Positions 21,804-34,577 of a stretch of 64,000 nt of DNA are shown in pieces. Under the pieces are notes generated by a model. It saw only the letters and a program-made list of their open reading frames with translations, was not told the DNA's origin and did no database searches. The DNA comes from Clitoria ternatea (taxonomy: Eukaryota > Streptophyta > Magnoliopsida > Fabales > Fabaceae): positions 149,254,667 to 149,318,666 of the forward strand of contig CM075673.1 of assembly GCA_037962975.1 (NCBI GenBank). The letters are read 5' to 3'. The position numbers and the translations under genes are program-made. Numbering within the stretch: position 1 is the stretch's first letter; every line of letters starts with the position of its first letter.

Positions 21804-23404
21804 TGACACGTTGTCGTTGTCGGGTCAAATAAAAAGTTAAATTAATATAGTATAAGGTGAACAACCTTAGTTATCTCTTGAGGACCTTAGTTCAATTAGT
21901 TACGCTCAATTTAGTTATAACAAAGGGGGGGTTGTGTTGAGATTGAAAGGAAAATTAAATAATTATATAATAGTGCAAAAAGTACATTTATGAGTAAGAA
22001 TAATCAAATTTAGAAACAACCAACCCAAGGAATTAATAAATCTTTAGTTAACTAATCATTGATCATAAATATGATTAGATATAACTAATTTCTCAACCTT
22101 GAATCATTTGGAATCCCTAAATGATTATATTCTAGAAAATCTTCTAAAATTGAATTAATGAACTAATAAGAATAATCAATCGATATATTCTTATTAATTA
22201 CTAAAATAACTTTAAAACCATAATTTGATTGAGTTAAGAAACTAAATAAAAATCTCTTATTTAGTGACTTAATCTTTGTTCTCAAATTGATTATTGATTA
22301 ACCAACCAACATCAGTTTAGATTATAGATTATTTAATTATATACCAATCGGTTATACATTTAAATAATCTACCATCATAAGTGTTTGAGAAACAAAGAAA
22401 ATTAATTATCTTCAATCAAAATATTAAGAGCAAGAACTCAAAGTTAACATAAAGAAAAATTAAATTCCTTGAGTTGATTTTAAAAGATTAAGCTTCCATG
22501 ATAATTTTTAACAATGAAAGTTAATATTAAATTAACTATAACTTTGATTATAAAAGTAAATAACAAATAATAAAATTAACTTACTTGATATTGAGGAAGG
22601 GAAATGAAAACCATAACTTGAGGGATGGAATATAGAACAAAGAACTAAAGCAAGAGAAAGAACTAAAACTTAAGAAACTAAAGCAAAGATATAGAAATGT
22701 AATGAAAACTAAAGCATGTATTTCTTATATATCTCTTGTGTATCTTCCTTACAACTTCAAGCATCTATTTATAGGCAAGATATCATGATACTATACATTC
22801 ATTTTTTGATCATTAATGCATTTTTTCAACATTGGTGGGCTTGAAATTACAATAATTCAAAAGAAGATAATGGTAGGTGTTGAAATTCATTCTCCTCTTT
22901 ATCTTCTCCACATCGCGAGTCAAATATGACCATCTAGATGGCCGAATTTTGCAAACCTTCAACATGGAAGTTGTAAATCTCTGTCTTATTGAGAATTTGG
23001 TGCAAGAATGAGGTCATTTGGACATCTACAGCTCCAGATATATGTATTTTGGTGAACTATGTCAATGCTGGTGGGACACATGAGGGCTGATTGATTCAAG
23101 CTTCATTTCTTCATTTTTCCAGATGCAAAATAACCAAATCTGATCATCATGATGTAGGCTTCTGTATTAGCTTTCCATGGGCTCCAAGATTAGCCCATTT
23201 GGATCATAAAAGCCTAAGTTATGGCCAAAACAAGGCAAGATACTCAAGATACATACAAAAAATGAAAATTGAACCATATGTACATAACATTTCAATTTAA
23301 CTAAACAATGTAAAACTTAATTAAAATACTATTATTAAACATAGTAATTATATAATAAACCCCAAGTGTAAAACTATAAGAAGTGTATTAAAATTGATTT
23401 ATCA
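21804..23404 (-). repeat. 5' LTR of the Athila-like element
   Basis: 1601 bp, paired with 7907-9508; about 50 differences counted by eye, most in the first 200 and last 500 bases. A minus-strand CTATAAATAG (22774-22765) is the likely TATA box. Reading frames inside it (e.g. 23091-23300) occur in both LTR copies and are not genes. Confidence 0.93.
22765..22774 (-). promoter_or_regulatory. TATA box of the Athila-like 5' LTR
   Basis: Palindromic CTATAAATAG conserved in both LTRs (also 8871-8880), about 630 bases from the U3 start and about 1.5 kb upstream of gag. Positional inference. Confidence 0.55.
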
Positions 23405-25569
23405 CCATTCATTATTCACTTAATCCTTAAGTAGATCCTTATAAATACATAAAACTAATTTACTATCTTTCATTAGGCCCAATGATTTCCAATGAATCAG
23501 TATACAAATTTTATCATGATTCCGCAAGGTCTCTAACTAATTTGATTGACTATTGTCCTACTTAATACTAGTTACATTCTTTCAGGCAATGACTAACAAT
23601 TTCTTCATAACATGACAATTAACTATGATAGCAAGCAGGTTGTTCCATAAAGACATTCCCAACATTTCTCAGTTCATATCTTATCAAACAAGCTGAGTTT
23701 TTATTGTTACTTATTTATATGCATACTTCTAAGGTTCATTATCACTTAACGACCATTTACTGGGTTACTTCTCCTTTAAAACATACCTATAAACTTCATG
23801 ATCAAATTACCATAGTTTCATAGCATTATATACAAACATATCATGTAATCACAGATAGAGTCATCACACAGTTCACAACCACACATCAAATGTTGTTAGT
23901 CACTTAAGATGTTATACATGAGCTAGGTGTATTATGATTATCTCTCCATTAAATGTTTCATAGATTCGTATGAGGACCCTTCCAACATCATACTCATCAA
24001 ATTCATCCTACCTCAGTCTCATACTGAGCACAATGTTTCTATACTAGAGCGACCGAAACTCACCAAGTTGGTCGATGGGTAAACAGGGACACTCAGGTCC
24101 AAACTTTTTGTAAATGTGATCGCACTCTGTAACTTGGCTTTACATGGCCTTAGTGACATTCGTCACCGTTAGGGTATACCCGGTAGGCCTGCAGACAGCC
24201 CGACTTCAGGATGTGACTCCAAGCCATTGGGGTGACTCTCCCTGGTTTTACCCCTGAGATCCATTTAAGGATCTTGATGCCCATGTTCTCTAACGTACCC
24301 CTCACTATATGCTTCTAGTATTGAGTTTTCAAATATAATCCTAAAATGATTATGATGCATATATGATGCACACCAATAACAACTCAATATTTATTTAGTG
24401 TCACCGAGTAGGGTCCTGCCTCGATAAGTCCTTTGTCCTCAATGTCGTGCTTTGGGTCTTACCATAATTAAACCTTTCTTATAGAAACTTTCTTATACTT
24501 ACCTAAAACTTTTGATCCACTTACTTATACTTCGTTAGGACTATCCTTGTGGTCACAAAATGCTTAATTTCATATATACATTTCCTTACTTAATATCGTT
24601 TCAAAAATTCATGAACCATACCCTTTTCTTTAAAATAAAGTTAAGTAGATATAACAAATCTTGATAGATTAATATTCCTTATAGACTAAATCTTCAAAAC
24701 TTTTAATTATATTTATACTTCCCCTTAAGCTCCTCCCCCAGTCCTCATTAGGAGCGTGTACTACTCGAGGTTGGGGTTCAAGGCTCAGAGAAATTAAAAG
24801 CTCATTATTTTATATTTGTACCGTTATAGTGAATGCTAACCCGCCACATTAGTTGTTACGGAACTTTTTTCCTTGGTTTCTAAGGATTAAAACTTTTACT
24901 GTAAAGTTATCAGTTTAGTTAAAACCATAATATTTTTACCATGTAAATCATAACTTAATTAATTCAGAAAGTTCGACTTGAATAACTTTCTTATTTTCAT
25001 TCACTAGCGTAAAATACTTTAAAATATTAATTTAGAATCACTTTCTGATCTAGTTACATTTAAGTTTCCCTTTCACTTGGCGATTAAGGAAAAGGTCTTA
25101 CGAGTTGCACAAATCCTAAGCTTCAATTGTCAAAACATTACAAGGGCATATTCACATCAACACAGATACCGGTATCACACATCATAAATTTCTATCGTTC
25201 TCATTCGCATCAATTCTGTAAGCAATCACCCATTCCGGACCCTACCGGGACTTAAGTCTATTTAAATCCATTTACCACAAGCATTTAGTCTATCTACGTA
25301 GATCCACCATAACATAACTCAGTGTTGTCAATCGTGACTCACTCTTACTCAAATCATCAATAACACAAATAAATTCTCACATGGCAATACCTTTTACACA
25401 AATTCACAAAACATCACCAATATCATCATAAGTACAAGCACAACCACTATAAGATATCCATCACATCAATCAATTCGATTAATCACAATTTACCTTCATT
25501 CAAATTATTGAAGAAAAGCCTGGTCGAAGACGAAACCATTTATATATATATACCAGATCTCAAGAGAAT
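23405..25569 (-). repeat. Middle segment of the split gypsy solo LTR
   Basis: Continuation of the LTR begun at 7425. No coding content. It includes the more GC-rich patch at 24040-24300. Segment 25330-25510 resembles 27540-27690, on the other side of the copia insertion. Confidence 0.6.
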
Positions 25570-27519
25570 TGTTGATAACTAGCATTATGTTTGCTAACTT
25601 GAATAAAGTCATATGTTATTATTTGATATGGGTATTTAAGCATTTCAGGAAACAAAAGGGTTAAGCTACAAAAGAAAATGGGAGCTTATGTATCAAAAGT
25701 CTGAAAGGCTCATTCGTAACATGAATTCTACATTCTAAGACAAAAGAGTCTGGGAGTTCGCTTCAAAAGGAACGACTTTGCATTAGAATAACTCACAAAA
25801 CCCAGACCTGAAAAAATCATTCAAGCTTCAGAATATATGAAAGCATCAGACCCTGTCTCCTCATTCTGAATCATTTTAAAAGTGGTCTGATACATGAAGC
25901 ATCAATGGCCACAAGTCATCTCCATCGAAGCTTAAAGAAAAGATTCTCGAAAGAAAGATTGACTAAACAAGGTGGATTTTAATGTAGTCTGAAAAGCTTC
26001 TAAGTTTCACCTTTATCTTACGTATTCAGAGATTCCCTGAATCTAAGCTTTCCTTCTTGGTGAAACTTATGCTATATCTACTCCACCTATGACTACACAT
26101 ATCTCAAAGCTATCAAAGTTATATTACGTGTATAGAACGTCTCTCTCTGACAACAAAAGCTCTTACTTTTTATGCAACTTTAACAAGAAGGCTTTTGTCC
26201 CCTGTACAACAACTCCTTCAATGATCATATAGCTGATAGCCTCTCTCTGAGCTCAACAAGATGATTCTTTATAAACAGAATCAATTTCTTCATCATACAA
26301 CACTCTAAGAAATAAAGAGAATGCAGTAACAGACTCAAAGCAAGAGCAAAAACACAGATCATAAAATGGAAAACAGAAAAGGAAAGAAAGATTAAAACGA
26401 GCAAAACACATTAAGGAAAGTGTGAATAAACAAGTATGAATGAATACCAGACGTTCATATTCAAAAGCCCAAGACAAAAATAGGAATCTGCTCAAGAAGG
26501 AGAAATCAGACAAAGAAGAATTGTCATGAAGAAAAGGAAAGCTTGCTATGTGCATCTCTACCCTCCCAAAAGCCATAGTAACTAGAGATATGCAACCAGC
26601 TCATATATCTCTGCTCTTCGAAGAGCATATCATCTCTGGTCATGCTTTCAGGTTTAGTACCATTCATACTCTTGTTTCATTATACACAAGTACTGAGTCT
26701 ACTGAATGAATAAGCCATTCTCTTTCATTACAAACTAACTCATGTAGTTGATCACTTAGCTCAATTAAGTCAGAAGGCTTATTCATTAAATTTGAAATAA
26801 TTCTTCTAATCCTCTAGTAGTACAGGTTCAGTGTGCTGCCAGACTCTGTTAGTGTGGGAAATATTTTTGGGCTGGAGAGGCTTTTGAAAGAATACTCAGG
26901 GTTTGAGCCAGGAGTGGCTCATGAAAGAATACTTGGGTCTGCCCCAGGAATGGGTGCTACAAAATAATACTCATAGGAATCCAGAGGGGTCTGGTGTGTT
27001 GAAGCACGGGTTATGCTTAAGCCAGGAGTGACTAGAGTTAAGAATACTCAGGGCTAAGAGTGGCTGGTGTCAAGAATACTTGAAGCATGAGTTGTGCTTA
27101 AGCCAGGAGTAGCCGGTGTCAAGAATACTTGAAGCACGAGCTGTGCTTAAGCCAGGAGTGGCTGGAGTCTACAATACTAAACACCTGATGTAAAACGTTT
27201 TTACATAATGGAAATCCCTTAAATTTGAAGGTGCTGGATGTAGTCTTCACGGTGGAGGTGAACTAGTATAAATTGCTTGTATATTGTCTCTTTTTCTCTT
27301 ATTCTTTTCTATCAAAAGTCTAGTGCACCTCTGTTAGTATTTTATGATAGTAAAAGTCTAGTAAAATTACGCTCGCTAAATCAAAGTATCACGCTCTCTG
27401 TATAAGCAAAAGTCTGGTCCACTGTGTAAAACGTTGTTGCGCTTGAATATCAGTTTTTGGTTTGAAAAAGTAAAAAAACTTAATCAACCCCCCTTCTAAG
27501 TCTATTCTTTGAACCATCA
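25570..27519 (+). mobile_element. Probable Ty1/copia solo LTR (about 1.95 kb)
   Basis: Starts TGTTGATAACTAG. The last 250 bases look like a copia LTR end: TATAAAT at 27267-27273, then GCGCTTGAATATCAG, a C-run (AACCCCCCTTCTAAG) and CATCA. No internal domain is present. Flanks AGAAT and CAAAT do not form a clean target duplication, so the exact edges are uncertain by a few bases. It interrupts the larger gypsy solo LTR. Confidence 0.55.
26900..27170. repeat. Imperfect tandem repeat, GCCAGGAGTGGCT units
   Basis: Units containing GAAGCACGAG..TGCTTAAGCCAGGAGTGGC..AAGAATACT recur at about 26906, 27021, 27102 and 27151, with a diverged one near 26943, at spacings of about 49-115. They lie upstream of the TATA box of the copia-like LTR, the usual place for LTR enhancer repeats. 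Confidence 0.75.
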
Positions 27520-29472
27520 CAAATGTTTAGCATGAGCATAACAAAATCTCACATAAGGCAATGTAACTTATAGATTTTCACCATCATGATTAAAGGTACA
27601 AGTACAAACACAAGTTATTCATCAAACCACTTAACTCAATTAATAGCAATTTACTCTTATTCTAATTCTTAGTAGCAACATAACAGATACTTACATAATA
27701 TAACACAATTCATAGAATCCTTTATACACTACCACAAGCATAAATTATAATGTTCTAGATTATTGATTGTGTCAATTTAATTAATTAGTTTATTCTTTAA
27801 CTTAAAATATACACATATAATTTTTGTACTAAGTTTCCACTGCCATTTATCCAGTATTTTGCATAGGACCTTATAGTCATTTACAAACATATTTTCCTTA
27901 TTAATACATTAATATAATTAATTCAATTTTTATCCCTCATCATTCTAAATTTTCTCAATAATTTCCATACTTATCAAAAACCTTTTGGCTCCTAGGACTT
28001 CATGCCATTTACTAAACACAATAGGCATGCGATTAGAATCAAAAGTTACAAGGAAGCACACTAAATGGGTTTTAGCCAAGGCATGAAAATTAGGGAACAA
28101 GAATTCTCCATGGTAACTACATATGTATGGCATGTTTAAAGTATGATCAAGATACCCATGGTTCAAAAAAGCGGATGCAAGACCATAGATCCAATAGAAA
28201 GTCAAAATCAAAATGAAATGGTATGAAGTAGTTTTGGCCAAAGAGAAGGAAATAAAGGGGTGAGGTTTTTACCTCTGAGACATCTGTATGCAAGTCAAGA
28301 TTAGAGCAAGATTATAACATGCATGTCTTCTAAATTGTAGCCATGAGCTTGATGATGGGAGGTGGTGGTCATGAGGTGATGATCTCAGGCGGAGGAATTT
28401 AAGGGAGGTAGATAAGAGAAATGGAGGCAAAAGAGATTTAGAGGGAATGAAATTATGGTCAGCAATAGTATAATAAAGGAGGATAATGGTACCAAAGAGG
28501 TGATGGTGGAGGTGATAGCCAAATGGTGGCCTTGGAGTAGAAGAGCTGGTCTCAGGTGGTGGTGAAGGGCCATGGTGGTGCATAATGATTGTGGTGAGAT
28601 AAGAGGAGAAAAAGAAGGGTTGCTTATGGTGGAGGTTGTTCAGCCTTGTAGAGAATAAAAGAGAGAAGGAATTTTCACAAGAGTGAGAGAGGAAGAGAAG
28701 GTGTGGCCAAGAGAGGGAAGAAGAAAAATGGATGGGAAAAGAAAGCAAAAGTGAGGTGTTGGTGGGAGTTATTTATAAAGGAGATGGGGGAGGCAGGTAG
28801 TGACACGCGGAGGTGTAAGTGGGGGCATCTCAGGGTGCATGAGTGGGTGAAAGGTGAGGTTTCAAGATGTGGGGTTACATGGAGCATGCATGGCGACACC
28901 TATCTTTATCAAATTCATAATAACTTTGCCAAGAAAATAATTTTTTGTTCTGATATGAATTAGACAAAATGGTTAACATGAAAATTTCATATCTGTTTTT
29001 TCCCTTTCTAACAAGCTAAAGGAAATCGAATTCCAATAACTGGAGTGGGAGTTATGGCCAAAAATATGAAAACTGCCCAAATTTGGACACGAAACAAGTA
29101 CGACACCTTAAAAGAAAAAATAGGATTAAATGATTGGAAATTAGCTCTTGGTTTCTTCATAAGAGTTGTAGATAACTTTTTTCAGAAATTTTAAGGACAA
29201 GCATCACTTGATTCTGATATTGGGTGAGAAAGATATGCTCGAAATACTAACATGTGTTCAGTCGCCCCCACATTAGTTCACATATCTGGGCATCACCGCC
29301 TTCACACCATACATAACAACATCGGCCAAAACCCAGGTACTCGTCATAAATAAATCAATTAACACATTATTGGTTGTAGCCGCACACACAATCAAACAAC
29401 TATTATTATGCATAACAACCCCTTACGAGTTCATTGCTTTAAGGTCTTTCTGGATAAATTCAGGATGTTACG
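27520..29472 (-). repeat. Last segment of the split gypsy solo LTR, with promoter-like module
   Basis: On the minus strand it reads TATAAAT (28777-28771), a long pyrimidine-rich stretch with repeated CCTCTCTTC-type words (about 28760-28300), then a splice-donor-like AG|GTAAAA at 28272. The open frames here (28269-28899) encode only His/Pro/Ser-rich low-complexity sequence and are not called as genes. It ends GGATGTTACG, then TTAGA. Confidence 0.6.
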
Positions 29473-29477
29473 TTAGA

Positions 29478-30458
29478 CATTTAATAAAATGTGAAAAATG
29501 ACTAAGAAAACAGCAACTAGACTCCAAGAAAAGCCACACACAAATGCCTAGAAATTACACAAGAAACAAGCTCAAAACTAGTACCCACACACCTAAGCTC
29601 TAAGGACCATAGCAAAACAACAAACACATGGTAGGCATGACAAGAAATTACGACAATATGCAAGAAAGTGTAAGTAACTTCTATCACAAGCAACAAGGGT
29701 CAACAAGATTTGACTTAAACAACTTTTTGCATCAATCTTTATCAAACTCATGGATTATATTTCATATACATGTAGTAGTAAGAACCATGAAAAATATTTG
29801 CAAAATTAAATCCAAATTATATAGAACTCAAAATCAAGAATGGACAATATATTGGTATTTTCTTGTAATTTCACTTAAAGAACATAGGAATAGAAACAAG
29901 AATACATTGAAAAAATTAGAACTCAAATTCATATTTGTGACATGAAATAAAAGAGCTCATAAAAATGAAAAAGAGAAGCAAAGGCTTTAGGATACCGCTT
30001 AATGTAAAATGACCTAGATGGAAGGGGTTGTTCTTGAATTTGAAGCTTCAATGATGGATGATATATGGTTGGCCAAATATGATAGGGAAAGAAAAGACTA
30101 TAAAAGAGAAGATGGAAGGAAATGAATGACAAGGTGGTTAGGAAAGTAGTTAGAAAGGTTGTTAGGAAGTGGTTAGAGAGGTTGTTAGGAAGTGGTTAAA
30201 GAGTTTGTTGTGCCACTCTTAAGGAGGAGATGAGCTAATCCCAACACTTTTAAGGGATGTGCCCAAAGTATAAGGAAGATTGAGAGAGTGCTAAGCACTT
30301 TGGACAAACTAGAGAGAGGAAATCTCACTTATCCCATTAAAAACTTGTAAAATGATTGATTACGTGTAAATTTCAAAGGAGTGAGGGTTTATATATCCCC
30401 TGATAATTTTATCTAGATCATGGGCCTTGGGATTTCCCCTTAGCCCAATCCTAATTCC
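29478..30458. other. Unassigned non-coding sequence (right half)
   Basis: Continues the sequence left of 7425. No convincing gene. Contains a short tandem repeat at about 30129-30205 (GGTTGTTAGGAAGTGGTTAG units). At about 30459 it changes abruptly into sequence shared with 49831 onward. Confidence 0.4.
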
Positions 30459-31461
30459 TAAAGAGCCACCCCCACAAGGTCAACCACACGCAACTCCTCG
30501 TAGCTAAGCATGGGCAGCTTCGTGACTCCACCATTGAGCCGCTAGGGTAAAAACAATAATGCTCTTGCACAGAGCCGCCCTCCCATCTTAGTGGCAGCTA
30601 TGCAATATGCCGTGGATGCAATGCAAATACAAATCATATACATTCTCATACTATGCATCCTATCATGCCACTCATCAATCATCACCATCATCAACATCAC
30701 CACACAATTCTTAGTGGATTTTTATCTCATTGATTATTACCATTGTTTCACATTTTAGTGTGACATTCACAACATTTCACCAACGCAATTCAATTCACAC
30801 TTACAAGTTCATATTTGTATCAACCACAATGGCACCAATAATCATCAATAATAACAATCATCAATTGCTCAAGGGTATACTCAACAATAACATTCATCTT
30901 CGTTTATCATCAAATTTATCAATCAATATTTATAGTGAATACACATATGTTCTCAATAACAGAGCACAACATTTGTCTCAACATATCATAATAATTATCA
31001 ATCACCACAAAGCATACCACCAATATTCCAAATGCATATCACAAATTGGCCAAGCACATAACATTGCAATACTCAACATCACAATTCATCAATACAATAA
31101 GGTAAGGCAAACATTGCAATATCACATACAACAACCAACCAATATTTAACTCATGCATTTAGAATATAAACTCCTCTCCTACCTCAAGAGAAGAACAATT
31201 CGAATGGTCCGATGACAATACCTCGTCCTCTGGATTACAATCTACATATCACACACATATATATAATCTCAATCAATTTTCCATTCAATGCGTGGCCACA
31301 AGGTCTAACTATTCGATAATAAGTAAATAGACACAACAACTTATCCAAGAGATGTTATAAACATGGTTTCACAACCTTCTTAGGTTTCAGGAATTCCTTT
31401 CTCATATATGAGATTCTCTATATTCAAAAGTGGGTTAAACCTACCCAATGCATAACCCATC

Positions 31462-31958
31462 TGTGACATCCCGACGCTGTTGAGGGCAGGGAGTGATCGC
31501 CGGTGCATTGGCATGGACAAGGAGTGGCTCCTGGCAGGCTTCCAGTGGGGAATGTGACATCCCGGGCACTGTTGAGGGCGGGGAGTGATCGTCGGTGTAG
31601 AGGCACGGACAAGGAGCGGCTCCTGACAGGCTTCTAGTGGGAGGGACACATGAAAGAACCGAATACATACCAGAATGAGAGGGATCCAAAGACTGTATAG
31701 GTATGGGACTATACAATCGAGGATAGCTTAAAGAAATGAATTCGTACTACCTATACCAACAAATGCATTAGCCTTTTCGGTGGCCTATCACTTAAGAACT
31801 CCAAAGTTAAGCGTGCTTAACTTAGAGTAATTCTGGGATGGGTGACCTCCTGGGAAGTTCTCAGGAAGTGTGTGATTGAGGACAAAACAAACTAAAAAGG
31901 TCTTGTGTTGGTTTGTGGGGAGAGTTGTTCATTCCTGAAAAGTGGTCGGGGCATTACA
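31462..31958 (+). mobile_element. Cassandra TRIM solo LTR with 5S rRNA-derived segment
   Basis: Starts TGTGACATCCCG, ends GGGGCATTACA, and is flanked by CCATC on both sides (31457-31461 and 31959-31963). Inside, 31795-31880 is clearly derived from 5S rRNA. Cassandra elements are short non-autonomous retrotransposons whose LTRs carry a 5S pol III promoter. This copy is long (497 bp) because its first ~92 bases are tandemly duplicated (second TGTGACATCCC at about 31554). No internal domain is present. Confidence 0.93.
31795..31880 (+). promoter_or_regulatory. 5S rRNA-like pol III promoter region in Cassandra
   Basis: GAACTCCAAAGTTAAGCG and GGGATGGGTGACCTCCTGGG match the A-box and C-box portions of plant 5S rRNA with few changes. 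The 5' third of 5S is not conserved, so this is not a 5S gene. Confidence 0.85.
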
Positions 31959-33514
31959 CCATCACCATTAGTGGGTTTCCTAACATCACAACTTAGCATA
32001 CTCTCAATTTCCACGTATACATGTATAAAGTCATTCCTCATGGCACCAATCCTCATCTTATCATAAATTTGCTAAAATCCTCAATGTTCTCAAATCAAAA
32101 TTTACACCATTTATCCTTTCAACAATTTTTCATTCATCAATCTTAGTTCACCATGCCATATAATTTGTATTCCCCGCATGTTCATCAACAAAGCATCATC
32201 ATCTCAACTAGGTTCATATACTCACCATTACACTTCAACATAAATCTCATCAATCCATAATTTCATTTCATTAATCCACCACAACCATCATAGGTTTAGT
32301 GTTCTCATTCATCATTTCACATTTATAACAACACTCATTTAGAGGTTCCATCACTAATGGTCATCTACCACTATCAGTGATCATCCAACATCATTAATGT
32401 CATCTCTCATCATTACTAAATATTCTCCCAACACATTTAATATTACTCACACTCTCAATATCATACATTTCCTCTCAAAATCAATTCTCTAACCAATATA
32501 TAATGTTTTCCCTAATTCTTAGGGTTAGGGTTTCACCAAAAACCCCAATAACCATCATTAATAACTATCAAACATCATCATTAGCAACATCCATACGCCA
32601 AATATCATGAGTTTACACTTAAAATCATTTCTCATAGCATCATTACTCATTTCCCCTAAATTCTCAAGTTAGGGTTTCATTAAAACCCAACAATCACTAT
32701 TAATACTCATCATCTTCCACCCTATTAAGTGCTATTTTCATGTACCCATATATACCCTCATAAAACCATACATTTATCACACCCCACCTTAGGTCTTTGC
32801 ATAAAAATGACTTCCAATCCATAACCCATACACATGAAACTCTCTCCAAACATAATAACTCTTAATCTAGGGCTTTAGCTCATGAAAATGATGAGGAAAA
32901 CTTACCTCAAGCCAAGGAACAACAATGAGCTTCTAAGAGGGGAAGAGGAAGCAGGAAAATGAGAGAAGAGAAAGAGAGCTCAAATCGCCATCATCTCTTT
33001 CTTCAAGCTTGGTAGAGAAATGAAAATGGAAGGAGAGGAGGTACACAACACACACTTGGTGTTTTAAAGGAAGAAGAAGATGAAGAGGAGAAATATGAAA
33101 GGAGAAGAAGAAAGTGTTTTTGCCTTAGAGAGAAAGAGTGTAATGTGAAATGAAGAGAAAGAGAATGGATTTTGGTATTTTATTTTAACCTTTCATTAAA
33201 GTTTCTCTATTTTATAACAAACAGGGTCATCGTTCGGGCTCAATATCCAAAAATTATTCCGAAGACATATTTGGATTCACAATAATATTCTTAACAGCCC
33301 TGGCCAGCAGTACCTCAATCGAAGATACTTGGTTCCATACCCATATTTTAATCGGGTACAATTTCAGCACATTGAGCCTCAATAATTTATGAATACTCAT
33401 AATAAACCCTAATTTAATTATTTCTAAATTTTCAGGACATGAATCAACTTATATATAGTTATTTACTATTTATTCCTCTCAATTAATTATTTTTATAAAT
33501 TTTGGGATGTTACA

Positions 33515-34577
33515 ATCCACCCCACCTAAAAAGAAATTTCGTCCTCGAAATTTAATCTCGACATATATTACAAAGCCACACTTCTGCTGGTACCCCAACA
33601 AGGTTTAATGACATCACAAAATAGTATTGGACTTCACAAAGTCCAACAAAATATCACTATCATCATTCCTTTTTCCCAAACAAAATTTTATATATCTGAA
33701 GTAGGTCACACATTATTAACCATAATTCATCCAGTACAACTCACACATTTTATTCAAAATAATCAGATAGACTCAGAATCTTCACTATAAGTAGTTACAA
33801 CCCCACCTGTCCGGCCTGTGGGTTGCTGCATCATACATACAGGATGGCGTCCCTTCCCGTAGTGGTTATAACAAACACATGAGGTTGGTGCAAAAGCGTA
33901 TGCTACCACAATACATATGGCATGCAGGGTCATATCTGGACAAAATACCTCCTATTTTTATCGCTCACGTCAATCACATTTACTCAAATAATACCAATCC
34001 ACATGAGACTTAGTGATAATTTACACAAGTCCATAACCGACACACTCATATCAACATCGTCATTATACATAATCTAGCATAAATCATGTTATAACAATCA
34101 TTAAATATTAGTTACAATCATCATAAATTGGTATAATAACAATAGACTTCCAGACCTCATAGGGTAAATACCCCATCGTCGGACTTCATCCATCTTGAAG
34201 CCATTGCCAAACAATCTAATAATCCTTTGTTTCACTCACACATTGCTGGTAATAAATTAACTCAAGCCTAAATGATTCACTAAACTCACATTAGGTATGG
34301 AACCTCTAGGTTACAATAGGGTTCTCAATCACATAATAGGCTTCAGTATTGTTGAACCTCCTCATTGACTATAAATAAAATCCACAAGTTGAACATACAA
34401 CCCACATTGTATCACATCAATACATGGTTTCTATCATCAACATATCCATTTTTCAAAACGAAAAGGAAAGGCGATGACAAGATCAAATTTCCTTTACCAA
34501 CCAGAAATCACGCATGTCGTCTCAATGTCATATCATAGTCCATAGCTGATCCAATGATCACAATATCAAGGGCATAC
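33515..34577 (-). other. PPT and 3' internal region of the LARD-like element
   Basis: ATCCACCCCACCTAAAAAG at the LTR edge is a purine tract on the element strand, and AAATTTCGTCCTCGAAATTT follows as in related gypsy elements. The rest has no gene. It ends at CATAC (34573-34577), the target site of the next element. Confidence 0.65.

Larger units (their letters stand above)
7907..23404 (-). mobile_element. Athila/Calypso-like Ty3/gypsy retrotransposon with cargo ORFs
   Basis: Two 1.6 kb LTRs (7907-9508 and 21804-23404), roughly 97% identical by eye, flank gag, protease, RT, RNase H and integrase on the minus strand. The PBS matches tRNA-Asp and a PPT follows the pol side. The target duplication is CCGTT (7902-7906) versus CCATT (23405-23409), one G-to-A change at a CpG. 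The gag sequence, FMDD RT box and tRNA-Asp primer are typical of Athila/Calypso elements. Four kilobases lie between integrase and 3' LTR; instead of a recognisable env-like gene they hold a LOG-like gene and an unknown ORF. A related solo LTR interrupts RT. Many stops and frameshifts make the copy inactive. Confidence 0.92.
7425..29472 (-). mobile_element. Gypsy-type solo LTR, split by two later insertions
   Basis: Begins TGTAACACCC at 7425 and ends GGATGTTACG at 29472 (terminal CA changed to CG). TTAGA lies immediately before and after, a clean 5-bp target duplication. Removing the Athila-like element and the probable copia LTR leaves about 4.6 kb with no internal domain, PBS or PPT, so this is a solo LTR produced by LTR-LTR recombination. 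Its pieces are 7425-7906, 23410-25569 and 27520-29472. A TATA box at 28777-28771, a pyrimidine-rich stretch and a GTAAAA donor near 28272 suggest minus orientation. Ends resemble Tekay/Del-type LTRs. Confidence 0.75.
30459..33514 (-). repeat. 3' LTR of the LARD-like element (truncated)
   Basis: Matches the right LTR except for the Cassandra insertion and a segment of about 250 bp (about 32978-33245) absent from the right copy. That segment includes the minus-strand TATAAAATAG (33216-33207). A donor-like GAG|GTAAGT is at 32905. Left edge is truncated. Confidence 0.75.

Noticed and set aside
26253..26576. 107-aa minus-strand frame rich in Phe and Leu
   Set aside because: Lies in a probable copia LTR; composition reflects GAAA-rich DNA on the other strand.
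28269..28899. Overlapping minus-strand open frames rich in His, Pro, Ser
   Set aside because: They lie in a pyrimidine-rich LTR leader, overlap in several frames and have no domain-like composition.
31380..31716. Three overlapping minus-strand frames of 60-90 aa
   Set aside because: They are antisense readings of the duplicated Cassandra 5' segment and share its repeat.
31795..31880. Functional 5S rRNA gene
   Set aside because: The 5' third of 5S is absent and the segment lies in a Cassandra LTR.
32518..32533. TTAGGGTTAGGG, telomere-like
   Set aside because: Only two units, also present in the homologous LTR at 61355-61369; part of the LTR, not a telomere.
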